A stretch of 64,000 nucleotides of DNA from Nakaseomyces glabratus (lineage: Eukaryota; Ascomycota; Saccharomycetes; Saccharomycetales; Saccharomycetaceae): positions 434,001-498,000 of the forward strand of contig NC_088958.1 in NCBI RefSeq assembly GCF_010111755.1, in the 5' to 3' direction. Positions 51,879 to 63,500 of this stretch are shown here, piece after piece (the first letter of the stretch is position 1; each line of letters begins with the position of its first letter). A program made the translations under genes and the position numbers. The notes under the pieces were generated by a model, which worked only from the letters and a program-made list of their open reading frames with translations, ran no database searches and had not been told where the DNA came from.

Positions 51879-53987
51879 ATGGAGCCTTTAATTTCCACTG
51901 CTATCGATAATTTGTTATCCGCAAATGCTACAGTTACAACAGACTTCATAAAAGTTCAACTTGAGATTATTTACCATCAAACGATTAAATTTGGGCTTAC
52001 AAATTTGGAACTACGAAATATTATACACTTTATTACGACAACCCAACTTATAACTGATGAGACAAAACTATACATTATTCATAACTGCCTATATCCATGT
52101 GAAGTTATTGGAAAGGAAGTGGTGATGGAAATTTTAAGTAAACTTGGGACAACAACTATCTATTCGCCATATGAACTTACTACACCAAAAACTGTACAGA
52201 CGGCGCTATGTGAATGGCTAGTTAATGCATTCTTCCTGGTGGATATTGAACAGATACGAGAATTTGACTCGTTTTGGATTCATTTATGGAAATATAGCTA
52301 TTTGCAGAAGTGGTTAACTTATATCATTGTTTGGACAGCAAACCCCCATAATGTCAAACAGTGGAAGATAAGGATGATTCACAATATAGCGATCAATTTG
52401 GGATATTCGGAATCATCCGGTTATGCCGTTATAATTTTGAAGAAATATCAGCAAATATGTGGATACTCTGCAGAAATAAATGATATACTGCCAACATTAA
52501 GATTTCCTTACAGAAGGATAATAAAAGTTCAGAATATTAAACTACGCAACAGATTTTTCAAAAATACCTCTGATATTTTGATTACATCGACTCCCGATAC
52601 ATTTAATATGGAAAAACTTGAAAATAGAATGCAAATGCTAATTAATTCATTGTTAATCGACGAAATAAAGAGTTCACAAGGTGTTAAACCTAGCATAATA
52701 GATAAAAATATTGATATAGAGTTGCTAATCCCTAAAAATTCAACACAATTAATAGATCGATGGAATCTTATGCAACCTTCAGATATTGTCATTAGTTCTG
52801 AGTTATTCCATCCAAACAATAAGATAAACTACTACATATTGGCTTTTATTTCTACAAAAAGGAGCCCGCAATTTGTGGAAGATTATATTACAGACTATTT
52901 TATGAGACACCTGTCTGATAATGAGGATAACTTCGGAAATGCATACAAATCCTTTTTGGCCTTTGTCAAACTATTATTATTAATATACCCAAACATATCA
53001 CTTTCACTCACTAAGACTATAGGAAATGGAACACAATATGATGTAAAAAAATCTGTGCTTATGGGGGTTTTACCTGCAATTTTACCGAAATCTAAAATCA
53101 ATATAGAATGCATACAAAAATGTATTTTTAATATTATCAGTTCAAATTTTAATACACAGAACTTACTTTCACAGAAGAGTCTCAATTTATCTGTGGTGAC
53201 CACACGCTTATATTTTGACTTATACTTCCTTATTTTTCTGAATAGTGAGTTGGCTGCTGATTTAAGCTCACTATTTCATAGGGCAGGGACCCTTGGATTC
53301 AGAAGAACCATTGAAACGACATATAATTTTGGTGATATATCAAGTTCTGTTTACTATTTGAATCTCGTAACATCTATAATAGATTCTAATGAGTTATACA
53401 AAAGTGTCCCGGGTTTGATAATAAAGCCAAACATATTAAAATCTTTGATCATGGTTTTTGATCCTTTGCTACTCAATTCATGCTGTAAATATCTCACACA
53501 ATCAAAGGGGGCTCTATCAGTAAATATTCAGGATAAAGACTTGATAAGATGCCATAATCAACTCCTTTTAGACACGACGAACTATTTGTGGAGAAATAAA
53601 ATTTTAAGTTCCAGATCACTATTCGATATATCAACTAAATTTATCAAACAAGTGGTGGATAATTTATATTTACCTGATTGCGATAAAAAAGACAAAAATG
53701 TTTTTGGACTACCAGGAGTACCTACTACAGGTTTTGTGTTTTTGCAGGCAGTCCGTCGCTTAGAGGGCACGCATGGCGCTCGTTCTCATTACAATACTGA
53801 CTACACTTCGAGTGGATTCAAGAAATTCAAATCAAATCAGGAAGAAAAAGGAGATTGGCTGCATGATATTGAGGATTTTGACGAGTTCAGAAGAGTCGTT
53901 TTGAAGGAATTTACCTCGATTGATTGTGTTAAAGAAATTGCTGTATTTTTATATACCTTTTTAAAAAGCCTAACCTCAAATCTGTAG
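51879..53987 (+). CDS. CTF3: Kinetochore protein Ctf3 (CENP-I/Mis6 family)
   Basis: The 702-residue, mostly helical protein has the length and helical-repeat character of S. cerevisiae Ctf3 (733 residues) and lies between CSR1 and NAM2 as there. Segments such as YSPYELTTPKTVQTALCEWL, FWIHLWKYSYLQKWLTYII and LRFPYRRIIKVQN fit the Mis6 family, though I judge this partly by position. Ctf3 forms the Ctf3c complex with Mcm16 and Mcm22 (CENP-H/I/K equivalents) in the inner kinetochore. Sequence diverges quickly in this family. No frame defects are seen. Confidence 0.88.
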   Translation: MEPLISTAIDNLLSANATVTTDFIKVQLEIIYHQTIKFGLTNLELRNIIHFITTTQLITDETKLYIIHNCLYPCEVIGKEVVMEILSKLGTTTIYSPYELTTPKTVQTALCEWLVNAFFLVDIEQIREFDSFWIHLWKYSYLQKWLTYIIVWTANPHNVKQWKIRMIHNIAINLGYSESSGYAVIILKKYQQICGYSAEINDILPTLRFPYRRIIKVQNIKLRNRFFKNTSDILITSTPDTFNMEKLENRMQMLINSLLIDEIKSSQGVKPSIIDKNIDIELLIPKNSTQLIDRWNLMQPSDIVISSELFHPNNKINYYILAFISTKRSPQFVEDYITDYFMRHLSDNEDNFGNAYKSFLAFVKLLLLIYPNISLSLTKTIGNGTQYDVKKSVLMGVLPAILPKSKINIECIQKCIFNIISSNFNTQNLLSQKSLNLSVVTTRLYFDLYFLIFLNSELAADLSSLFHRAGTLGFRRTIETTYNFGDISSSVYYLNLVTSIIDSNELYKSVPGLIIKPNILKSLIMVFDPLLLNSCCKYLTQSKGALSVNIQDKDLIRCHNQLLLDTTNYLWRNKILSSRSLFDISTKFIKQVVDNLYLPDCDKKDKNVFGLPGVPTTGFVFLQAVRRLEGTHGARSHYNTDYTSSGFKKFKSNQEEKGDWLHDIEDFDEFRRVVLKEFTSIDCVKEIAVFLYTFLKSLTSNL

Positions 53988-54094
53988 GATGAGATTTACA
54001 ATTTAATATTCATTAATTATTTAATTGTCTGGGAACGTTAATTATGTACATGAAAATAATATTTTATAAACAGAGTTCGACAAAAAAGCGATAG

Positions 54095-56818
54095 TTATTG
54101 CTTTTCAAAAATCAGGCTGATTAAATCCTTTTTCCTAATTATTTGCTTCAGCTTCTTGGCTGGTATTAATCGGGCACCATCTTCTGTCTTTGACAATAAT
54201 TTTAATAAAGACATATCATCTAGTTTCGAAATAGATTGATCTGTCGCATACATGAATCTCATTTTTCCATTTATGAATATTTTCAAATTCATTAACGATG
54301 ATTTAATCACTTCTCTTGCAGTTGGCCATTCATATATATTAACATTGACATTTAGATGTGTCTGTAATATACAACTTGCTTCTTCAGCAATGGATGGAAC
54401 GACGGGATAGATACATTTTATTAAATCTCTAACATAATTTATAGTAACAGTATCCCTTATTTTAGTATTTTTTTTTGCATTTTCAAGAAGAGTTGTGAGT
54501 TTCATATAGTCTGAAATGACTGTATTAAGCGATAAATTCTCAGAGAATGATTTAGTAATAGAGTTTACCATCTTTGACACATTATTGTATAGAGTAATCT
54601 CGTCAGTGTTATATTGATCTGGTGGTATACCGGTCATCCCAACAATTTTATCTGGGTTTGAAGCAAATGACATACATAATTGAAGTATCTTGTCCAACCA
54701 TCTTTCAATGCCAACAATCTTTTCTTCATCCCACCTCAATGCATCAGAAATAGGACTTTGAAAAAGAATGTGAGCTCTAGTAGCATCCGGTCCATGTTTT
54801 GAAATGCATTCGTTTGGATCAGCTCCATTATATTTTGACTTGGACATTTTTTCATATTTGAGTATAGGAGCTATGTTCTTTCCTTTGATTTTGGGTGTAG
54901 AACTACTAGATAAATAATCAATGTCGTTTGGGGTCAAGAATTTCCCCGTTTCAGGATCAATAAGAGTTTTGCCTTGCACCATACCTTGAGTTACTAATTT
55001 TTTAAATGGTTCTCCATGAGATATACCTCTATCCCACATGCCAATTGATGAAAGAAACTTAGAAATGAATCTTGAGTAGAGTAGATGTAATATAGCATGT
55101 TCAACACCTCCTATATAAATATCAACAGGCATAGATTTATTAGCCTTCTCGGGAGAGAAGGGCAAAACCTTATTATGAGCATCAATGTACCGAAAAAAAT
55201 ACCATGAGCTGTCAATGAATGTGTCCATAGTATCTGTTTCACGCTTTGCCGAATTGTGACACCGGGGGCATTCGGTATTGACAAAATCCGATATATTTGA
55301 TAGAGGATTGCCCTTCTGATGAAGACCTTGCACATAAGGTAGTGTTACCGGTAAATCTTCTTCTGGTACGGGAACTATTCCACAATTATTACAATGAATA
55401 ATTGGTATTGGTGATCCCCAATATCTTTGTCTGCTGATAAGCCAATCTTTAATCCTGTACCTAGTTGTTCGTTTTCCCAGATTTTTGTTTTCCAGTTCAG
55501 TAGAAATGGCATCTCTTGTGGCATTCACATCCCATCCAACATATTTACCGCATCGTTCATTCATTGTACCGCTTTTTGATGTGTATGGGATGGAATCTTG
55601 ACCAAGCCTGCTCAAATCTGGTATTATGCAACCAAATGGTTCTTCATTAGTGTTCAAATTTATTTTACGGAATTCGTAGTCTCTTAAATCATGAGCTGGG
55701 CATCCCATAACAGCGGCTGGTAAATCACCATAGCCACTAATGACATAAGGAGCCACAAAGACAGGGATTACTTCATGGGTAATAGGGTTCTCAACAGTCA
55801 AATCAGAGATCCTGTATCCAGTTTTTGTATCCTCAGGTAATTCCGGAAGTTTGTGAAGAAATTCCCTCAGGTCTGATTTCTGCTTTGCATAATGTTGTGT
55901 TATGGGATGATCCGTAGCAAGAACTACATATTCAACAGAAAACAAAGTTTCGGCTCTAGTTGTGAAGACTGTTACATTTTCAAATTTTCCGATCTTTTTG
56001 TTAAGCTTGAAATTAACTTCCATACCAGTAGAAGAACCAATCCAATTATTCTGCATAGTTTTTACCTTGTTGGGCCACTCTTCAAGATATTTTAAATCGT
56101 CTCTCAATTGATCAACAAACTTTGTAATGCCCAGAAACCATTGGGTTAGTTTTTTCTTTTCTACAATAGCGCCAGATCTCCATGACCTTCCGTTGGCATC
56201 CACTTGTTCATTAGCTAATACAGTTTTATCTACTGGATCCCAATTGATTTCTGCATCCTTTCTGTAAGCAAGTCCATTTTTATACAACTGTAGAAATAAC
56301 CATTGAGTAAATTTGTAATACTCGGGATCACATGTAGTGACTTCTCTTTCCCAATTGAAATTTGCTAACATATCATTCATTTGCTCCTTCATCTTTTTGA
56401 TATTTTGTTTTGTCCACTCGGAAGGATCAATCCCTCTTTCTATTGCAGCATTTTCAGCTGGTAAACCAAAAGCATCCCATCCCATTGGATGAATCACATT
56501 ATAGCCCCGCTGTTGATAGAATCTGTTGAGTGTGTCACTGATAACATATACTCGTAAATGACCCATATGTAACATCCCTGATGGATAAGGAAACATCGAT
56601 AATATGTACATGTCCCTCTTGTCATTCTCTTTAATCGGTATGAACGGTACTCTGGCATTCCTGGGTACACCTTCCAATGTCTTGGATTTCCACTTTTCTC
56701 CAATTTCGACTAATCTTTCAGAAATGGTTTGACCAGAATGTACGCTCCTGGAGTTCTGCAATCCAGCTGCAGCAATTCTCACAATAGACCGCTGACTAGG
56801 CCATATTTTCACGAGCAT
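54095..56818 (-). CDS. NAM2: Mitochondrial leucyl-tRNA synthetase
   Basis: The 907-residue class I synthetase has the HIGH-equivalent HMGH at residues 84-87 in [20 protein letters not shown]. The CP1 editing domain lies in the middle, [19 protein letters not shown] follows, then [18 protein letters not shown] and the KMSKS loop as [16 protein letters not shown]. It charges mitochondrial tRNA-Leu; in S. cerevisiae it is also needed to splice group I introns. The chosen ATG (56818) gives a basic, hydroxylated presequence ([19 protein letters not shown]). The frame has an earlier ATG at 56908 that adds 30 residues, including a hydrophobic stretch; this is less likely. S. cerevisiae Nam2 has 894 residues. 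It is convergent with CTF3. Confidence 0.95.
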   Translation of the reverse strand: MLVKIWPSQRSIVRIAAAGLQNSRSVHSGQTISERLVEIGEKWKSKTLEGVPRNARVPFIPIKENDKRDMYILSMFPYPSGMLHMGHLRVYVISDTLNRFYQQRGYNVIHPMGWDAFGLPAENAAIERGIDPSEWTKQNIKKMKEQMNDMLANFNWEREVTTCDPEYYKFTQWLFLQLYKNGLAYRKDAEINWDPVDKTVLANEQVDANGRSWRSGAIVEKKKLTQWFLGITKFVDQLRDDLKYLEEWPNKVKTMQNNWIGSSTGMEVNFKLNKKIGKFENVTVFTTRAETLFSVEYVVLATDHPITQHYAKQKSDLREFLHKLPELPEDTKTGYRISDLTVENPITHEVIPVFVAPYVISGYGDLPAAVMGCPAHDLRDYEFRKINLNTNEEPFGCIIPDLSRLGQDSIPYTSKSGTMNERCGKYVGWDVNATRDAISTELENKNLGKRTTRYRIKDWLISRQRYWGSPIPIIHCNNCGIVPVPEEDLPVTLPYVQGLHQKGNPLSNISDFVNTECPRCHNSAKRETDTMDTFIDSSWYFFRYIDAHNKVLPFSPEKANKSMPVDIYIGGVEHAILHLLYSRFISKFLSSIGMWDRGISHGEPFKKLVTQGMVQGKTLIDPETGKFLTPNDIDYLSSSSTPKIKGKNIAPILKYEKMSKSKYNGADPNECISKHGPDATRAHILFQSPISDALRWDEEKIVGIERWLDKILQLCMSFASNPDKIVGMTGIPPDQYNTDEITLYNNVSKMVNSITKSFSENLSLNTVISDYMKLTTLLENAKKNTKIRDTVTINYVRDLIKCIYPVVPSIAEEASCILQTHLNVNVNIYEWPTAREVIKSSLMNLKIFINGKMRFMYATDQSISKLDDMSLLKLLSKTEDGARLIPAKKLKQIIRKKDLISLIFEKQ

Positions 56819-57123
56819 TGATAGTGCTAAAGCAATTTCTATTAAAAAATAGAACCGTTTGCAATAGATATGTGTATCTCCAACACTATAGTCACGATTC
56901 TTAAACAATTTTTGGCAAGTTGTTTTTATATCATCGAGCCTTGAATCATCGTTTTTTTTTTCTTCGGTAGCCTGGTATTTGAAGTTATCTATACAAATTG
57001 ATCAGGTAATAACAATGGAATGTAATCCATGATTTTTTGATGCTGGTTTTTGGAACTGGCAATAAATACATACCAGAGAATTATTATCAGTCATAATTTC
57101 ATGGCATTGGCCTTCCGGTATAA
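56819..57123. other. Divergent promoter region, NAM2 and SMC6
   Basis: These 305 bp include the start of the longer NAM2 frame and T runs near 56951. I recognise no specific regulatory motif. Confidence 0.45.
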
Positions 57124-60100
57124 ATGACGCAAGAATTACGGAAACGGTCGTTTGAGCATGTTGATGAACTATTGAATCAAGCCAGTAATGAGGTCAACTA
57201 TGATAGCAATAAGCGTGTTAGGAGGCATGAATACAGTGCTATGACACAGTACAGTTCAATGCCAAATAGTAGAGTTGATACAGAAGCTGATGCAGCACTA
57301 GGTAGAAGGGTTGATTGCGCGCATCGTGATATCGGTTTGATTTCACCGCCACCTGGCTATATAAAGAAGTTAACCTTGCATAATTTTATGTGTCATAGAA
57401 ACTTTGATGTTGAATTAGGACCTGGTCTTAATTTCATAGTTGGAAAAAATGGTAGCGGTAAGAGTGCCATCCTTACTGCAATAACAATTGGTCTAGGTGC
57501 AAAAGCTAGCGAGACCAATCGAGGTAGTTCTTTAAAGGATCTCATTACTGCGGGCTGTAACTCATCCAGGATTACGATATATCTTAGCAATTCTGGGATT
57601 GGGGCTTATGTACCAAAGGGTAAACAATATGGAGATACCATTATAATAGAAAGAACAATTAGTAGAACGTCTACCGCGGGTTTCAGTCTCAAATCAGAAA
57701 ATGGTACTGAAATTAGTAATAAGAAACGTGATTTACAGGAAATTCTGGATTATTTTGCTATCCCGATAAGCAACCCTATGTGTTTCTTGAGCCAAGATTC
57801 AGCCAGATCATTCTTAACCGCCAGTACACCTACGGATAAATATAATCATTTTGTTAAAGGCACATTATTACAGCAGATAAAAGATTATCTGGAAAGGGCT
57901 ACAGAAGTACATAATGAATCTGCTGCTGCGATGGAATTACACACAGAATCGCTAAGAGAACTTCAAGAACGGTATGACAAAGCCAAAACTGATCTAAGAC
58001 AAATAAGCAAAACATCAGATTTGAATGAGAGGTTAAAATTACTAACAGGCAAGTCCCTTTGGTTAAATGTTGATGAGAATGTTATGAACATTAATAAACT
58101 TAAAAATAAAATTTCTCATTATGAAAATGAAATTTCAAAGCTGACTGAAAAATCAGATTCTAGAATGAATCAGATAGATAGCTTAAAATCTGAAATAACA
58201 ATAATAGAACAGGGTTTATCTGGCAAACTATCGAAAATGGTAGAAAAAGAAGAACAGTTTCAATTGATGAATGAAAAAATCAGAGAAGCTAAAAGTAAAT
58301 ATGAGCAAGAGGAAAACAACGAGAAAGAAATTCTCGATAATATTGAAAGATGTAAATCTATTATCAAAAAACTGAATAAAAGTATATCAGAACTACAAGA
58401 GAAACAGGAAAAAGAACAAGGAGGCGACAAAGATAATATGTTGCAAGAAATTGAAAAACTTACAGCTAGTAACTCTGAACTGAAAAAGGACATTGAAGCC
58501 TACATGACAAAAATTCAAGATATTAACGCAAAACTTCGCACTGTTAAGATGGAATCACTGAAAACTATTGACAGTATTGATACACAAATAAGAGAAAAGC
58601 AAAATGAAGTTAAGGATATCAAGCATGGTAGAACAAATTTTCTCAGAAACTTTGATAATAATATGGAACATTTGATAAAAGAGATATCTAATAATAAATC
58701 TAAATTTGACAACCTACCGATTGGTCCACTTGGTAACTATGTTAGTATAAAGAGTGGATATGAAAAGTGGGCTCCTTCAATTCAAAGGTATATGACGACT
58801 ACATTAAGCTCGTTTGTTGTTAGTTCTCATAGAGATAATGGTTTACTTAGACAACTAATGAAAAAATGCAATGTAAGATCATCAAATTTTTCTATTATAA
58901 ATTACAAGTTACAGAATGCTCATTTTTTTGATAATAACAAACTAAATCAGAAATATCCAACAATTCTTGACGCACTCGATTTTATTGATGGGAACTTAGC
59001 TGCTGTATTTGTGGATATGAATAAGATAGACAGGGTCTTGTTGATCGAAAATATGTCAGAAGCTAGAAAGTTTCTCTTAGAGAATGGGGGTGATACAAAA
59101 GTTGCACTTTCTATTAGAGATAATAACTATGGCTATCAGCTTACAGGAGGAACAAGAATTGACTCTGTGAAATATCAAGATAAAATCCGAGTTAAGGTTG
59201 GTACTTCCTCTGAGGATAATATTGCTTATATTAATACTGTTATAAGAAATCTTCAAGAAGAAAAACAAAGTACTCAAAGTAGATACAAAGATAGACTTCA
59301 AATAATTAATAATGAATTAAAAGAATGTGAGACAGCATTAGTGCACACTAAGGACACTTATAGAGCCAACAATGAAAAAATTAAGAGCTTCAAAACAAAT
59401 ATAACGAGAGAGGTTGATACTGGTAAGCTTAATATGCAAATTGAAGAGAAAAAGAATCAGGAAGTGGCTGTGGAAAGTTATTTAGAGACTAGAAAATCTA
59501 TTCAACTGCATCTTGCAGATATGGTTGAAGACATTAAGCCACTGCAAGAGCAATATATGATTTATAAAAATGAGCTGGATCAAAGTAAAACTGAGATTGA
59601 AAATGATAGAGAGTTATTGAGAAGATCAAAAGATAAAATACTAAAATATCAAGATCACATTAAAGAATTACTAGAATCTGTCAAAAATATTGAGAAAAAT
59701 ATACCTAAAATTGCAGACAATATTAGAGTTTTAGAGGATGGTGTGGGGTTACAAAAACAAAAAGCTCAGGAAATTTGTCCAAGAGCCGAGTTATCTAATG
59801 ATTTACCACACTCACAAGAAGAAATTAAACAAGAGATAACAAACATTCAACAGAAATTGCAAGAAGCCGAAAAAATGATGGGGATGTCCCAGCAGCAAAT
59901 TGTAGATAATTATAATAATGCAAAGACGAAATTTATTGATGCTAGTAAAAAATATAAAGTAATAGAGGAGGTGTTAGGTAAGTTGACAAGAACCATAAAA
60001 ATAAGAGAACAAAATTTAGAAAGAACGCAACAGATTACTTTTTTTGAAGCTGATAATGACTTTAAAGCATCAATGAGAATAAGGAAGTTTGCAGGTCACC

Positions 60101-60456
60101 TCGATTTTGATAAAAAAGAAAAAAAATTGAGTATTCTTATTTTAACACCCAATGATGATAGATATCGTGAAGTAAGCACTTTTTCTGGGGGTGAAAAATC
60201 ATACTCTCAAATGGCCCTATTGCTAGCTACATGGCGCCCAATGAGATCTAGAATTATTGCACTGGATGAATTCGATGTTTTTATGGATCAAGTTAATAGA
60301 AAGATTGGATCAAAATTAATTGTAAAAAAACTGAAAGATATTCCTAACACACAAACTATAATTATCACTCCACAAGATATTGGAGGCATAGCAGAAATAG
60401 ATGATAGTGTGCGCATATTAAGAATGAGAGATCCCAAGCGGACAACAATAAACTAA
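57124..60456 (+). CDS. SMC6: Smc6 subunit of the Smc5/6 complex
   Basis: The 1110-residue protein (S. cerevisiae Smc6 has 1114) has Walker A GKNGSGKSA at residues 107-115. Two long coiled coils flank a hinge near residues 530-700 (PLGNYVSIKSGYEKWAPSI, LAAVFVDMNKIDRVLLIENM). The ABC signature SGGEKS is at 1021-1026 and Walker B IIALDEFDVFMD follows with D1048 and E1049. The N-terminal 75 residues are unstructured and basic. Smc5/6 is a SUMO-ligase-linked DNA-translocating complex for recombination repair and rDNA stability. It is convergent with IKI3, with only 78 bp between the stops. Confidence 0.97.
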   Translation: MTQELRKRSFEHVDELLNQASNEVNYDSNKRVRRHEYSAMTQYSSMPNSRVDTEADAALGRRVDCAHRDIGLISPPPGYIKKLTLHNFMCHRNFDVELGPGLNFIVGKNGSGKSAILTAITIGLGAKASETNRGSSLKDLITAGCNSSRITIYLSNSGIGAYVPKGKQYGDTIIIERTISRTSTAGFSLKSENGTEISNKKRDLQEILDYFAIPISNPMCFLSQDSARSFLTASTPTDKYNHFVKGTLLQQIKDYLERATEVHNESAAAMELHTESLRELQERYDKAKTDLRQISKTSDLNERLKLLTGKSLWLNVDENVMNINKLKNKISHYENEISKLTEKSDSRMNQIDSLKSEITIIEQGLSGKLSKMVEKEEQFQLMNEKIREAKSKYEQEENNEKEILDNIERCKSIIKKLNKSISELQEKQEKEQGGDKDNMLQEIEKLTASNSELKKDIEAYMTKIQDINAKLRTVKMESLKTIDSIDTQIREKQNEVKDIKHGRTNFLRNFDNNMEHLIKEISNNKSKFDNLPIGPLGNYVSIKSGYEKWAPSIQRYMTTTLSSFVVSSHRDNGLLRQLMKKCNVRSSNFSIINYKLQNAHFFDNNKLNQKYPTILDALDFIDGNLAAVFVDMNKIDRVLLIENMSEARKFLLENGGDTKVALSIRDNNYGYQLTGGTRIDSVKYQDKIRVKVGTSSEDNIAYINTVIRNLQEEKQSTQSRYKDRLQIINNELKECETALVHTKDTYRANNEKIKSFKTNITREVDTGKLNMQIEEKKNQEVAVESYLETRKSIQLHLADMVEDIKPLQEQYMIYKNELDQSKTEIENDRELLRRSKDKILKYQDHIKELLESVKNIEKNIPKIADNIRVLEDGVGLQKQKAQEICPRAELSNDLPHSQEEIKQEITNIQQKLQEAEKMMGMSQQQIVDNYNNAKTKFIDASKKYKVIEEVLGKLTRTIKIREQNLERTQQITFFEADNDFKASMRIRKFAGHLDFDKKEKKLSILILTPNDDRYREVSTFSGGEKSYSQMALLLATWRPMRSRIIALDEFDVFMDQVNRKIGSKLIVKKLKDIPNTQTIIITPQDIGGIAEIDDSVRILRMRDPKRTTIN

Positions 60457-60534
60457 AATAAATCGATAGAATTTTTGTAATTTATGTAGTAGTTTCTTAA
60501 TGTTATACATATTAATCAAGCTTGCACATACATA

Positions 60535-63500
60535 TTAGAATGAGACCGCTCTATTGATTGTAAAGACCGGGATTTCAGGAATCTTCATTTCCGGAATTAG
60601 ATAAACTTCTCCATTTTCGTCAATTCTTTCTCTGTCTTTTTCACTTATGGAGTAAATCTCCTTTACGTTTTCATTTAGCAATTGTATAACCTCCAAGAAG
60701 TTCTTCTGGATCTGGTAGGCTTGCTCTCTCTTGTTTCTTCTGCAAAGCGCTTCAACTAAGTTGTAAGAATCAGAAAGAGTTTGATTTAATCTTTCAATCA
60801 ATCTTCCAATAGACTGGATTAGATATTCTTCTTCATAAATAGTACCCTTTTTACCTCTGGCTCTCTTTCTTTCTTCACGACGCTTGTTTTTCGCAGTCCT
60901 TCTTGAGGCACCAGTCTTAGCTGTACCTCCAGTTTTACCAGTATACCTTGTAAAGAAAGATTCTTTAGTTGAAGTTTCTGAAGGTGCAATAGAAACGTCA
61001 TCGGCCTGTTCGGTTTCTTGACCATAAAAAGCATAAGGATCTTCCTCTTTTTTAGTTCTCAATTCACGAAGTCTTCGTAACTGTGAATTTATTTGACCTT
61101 TACAGTCTGCCAGTAATTCTGCAATGACACCAAAACCATCTGCAAGCTCTGTGTCCACGATTTCTTCAATAAACTTGATGTTATTTGTGTTTGTGGCTGT
61201 TAAAATGGCAGTATCATATTTGTAAGACTTACAGTAATATTTGACAGCTTCACGGACATTTTTTAAATATATAAGTTCAACTTGGGCAGCATCCTCGTAT
61301 TTATGTTCAAAAGTCAACGAAGACACTAAGTCATTAGCCAGCTCCTGGACATCATCTGGAAATTTTAGTTCTGCGATGCTTAGTGCCGGTTTCCAACTCT
61401 TCGCAGACTTGTAAGCATTAACAGCGTTTTGATATTCCCCAAGCATTTCAAAAATGATTGCAGCATCTTTATATTCCTGTTTTGATTGCAAATCCTTGGC
61501 ATAGCTCTTGTATATCATATTCTGCTTGTTAGTTTCATACCTAAATGTTGCTAAAGCATTTAAAAATAGATTATGTGTCTCAACATAATTAATTATTTCA
61601 TCAGACACAATTGTGGAGTCAGATTCGGTTGAAATTAAATGGCCAAGTGCTTTTTCATAGTTGCCTAAATAGTCGTCAATCATATATTTTCTGCGATTTT
61701 CTGTTTCTTCGTATAATGACTGAAGAAATGGAAGATATTCACGCGGATCCATTTGAGACTTTTGTGCTACTAATAGTGCTAGTTTGACATCATAGGTTGC
61801 CAGAGCACTTTTATATATAACATTGACATCTTGCAAAAAGCACAAATAAGTAACGCTAGAATCCTTATCCTCTTCAGTTGACAAAGATGCAATTAACAGC
61901 AGTGCAGATTCTAGATCTTGTGGGTTTTGTGTTGCATATGCAGTTAAAATCGTGTTGATGTATTTTTTCATGTACTCGTCCTTTGATAACAATGTGTCCA
62001 AGAAAGCTTTACAAATTTTGTTCACCTTTGATGTTGCTGGATCAAACATTTTCTTTTTCATATACTCTTGCATTTCGGTAAGAGGTTCTGCTGCCACTGC
62101 GTAAGGTAACGCCATATCGGAAGTCAAAGTTTCCTTATATTTTGTCGATGATACATCGTCTTCTGTTAGACATGAAATAAACAAATTCAAATGATCAACT
62201 TTTTCAACCTGTAAAATAAAATTATCCAAATTAGATATAAACGAATCTGGGTCGTAATCATGAATCAAATCAAGACTAATACGATGTGTTCTACAGGTCA
62301 AAAACGCTTCCTGGTACTTTTGGTCTTTTATTTCTTTTCTAACCTCAGACAGCACCATTATACGAGGATAAATAGTCTCCAAATTACCTCTATCTGCTTG
62401 TAATACTACCGCAGCCCTTGATGGGATGGATGTCACTAATAAAGAACCTCTCTCTATAGCTCTTATTCTCTCATCTTCAACCTGGTCAGGTACTATAGGT
62501 AACTGTTTGAAATTTGTATTATTTAAATGCACAAACTGTAATCTATGTTGAGCCGTTGTAAACATCAGAAATTTATCAGTTACCTCGAATGAAGTGACAG
62601 CGGTAGTTAGAAGGGTATTATTAGCAAAAAGTTTACCAAATGAGGTAAGACCAAAAGCAATTACTTCAGAGCTTTCTGATTCCCAGTTATCCTCTTTTCC
62701 TTCCAACATGTTATGAACACGCTTGACTCTGAAGTCGATAACTAACTGTGGAAACTTTGTTATTTGTTTTAGTTCACCTTCAACGTCGACCTCGAAAACA
62801 CTACCATCACGAGTTTCATACACAATGTGGTTGTAATCAAAACTAGTCTTCATGAGTACTATTTTATCAAATATTTCCACAGTCTTTAATAAAACGGGTT
62901 GGCTGACATCTTGTACATCAACCAAAACAATATGTGACAAATTCTCACTGTCTAACAGTATACCAATTACATTGTCATTAATGAAAGCAACTTGGCGCAA
63001 GCTATCAATAGCGGAAGCAAATGTGGCTTTCGAAAGCTCACTTACTACAGTTGGATGTTGACCTTTCTTCATGTCATCTATGCTTGGAACATATGCTACT
63101 ACAAGTTCATCTATGGTGATAGCTGCAAATATTTCGTTTGAAAGACTGCAGGCTACATCTAAAACATTTCCAGGAGCATCAAAATCTCTGTAATACATAG
63201 GAGGTGGAACATTTGCTAAGGCAAATGGTGTGATGTTGACAGTACTTCCATCAACAACCATAACAGTACCGTTATCAAAAGGTTCAAGTGTAGGACCGTT
63301 TGTCATTTTATAAGCAAAATCGACGATATTAACACCATTACCGGATTCAAACATTAGTGTCAAGTCCTTTTCTGGATGCCATTTAGCAAAGCTGATACTT
63401 TCCGAGTAAATTTCTTGCTTCAAAAACCAATGATAATTCTTTGATGTCCACAGTTGAATTCGGTTGCTTAATACAATTGCTAGCACATCAGAATTCGAAT

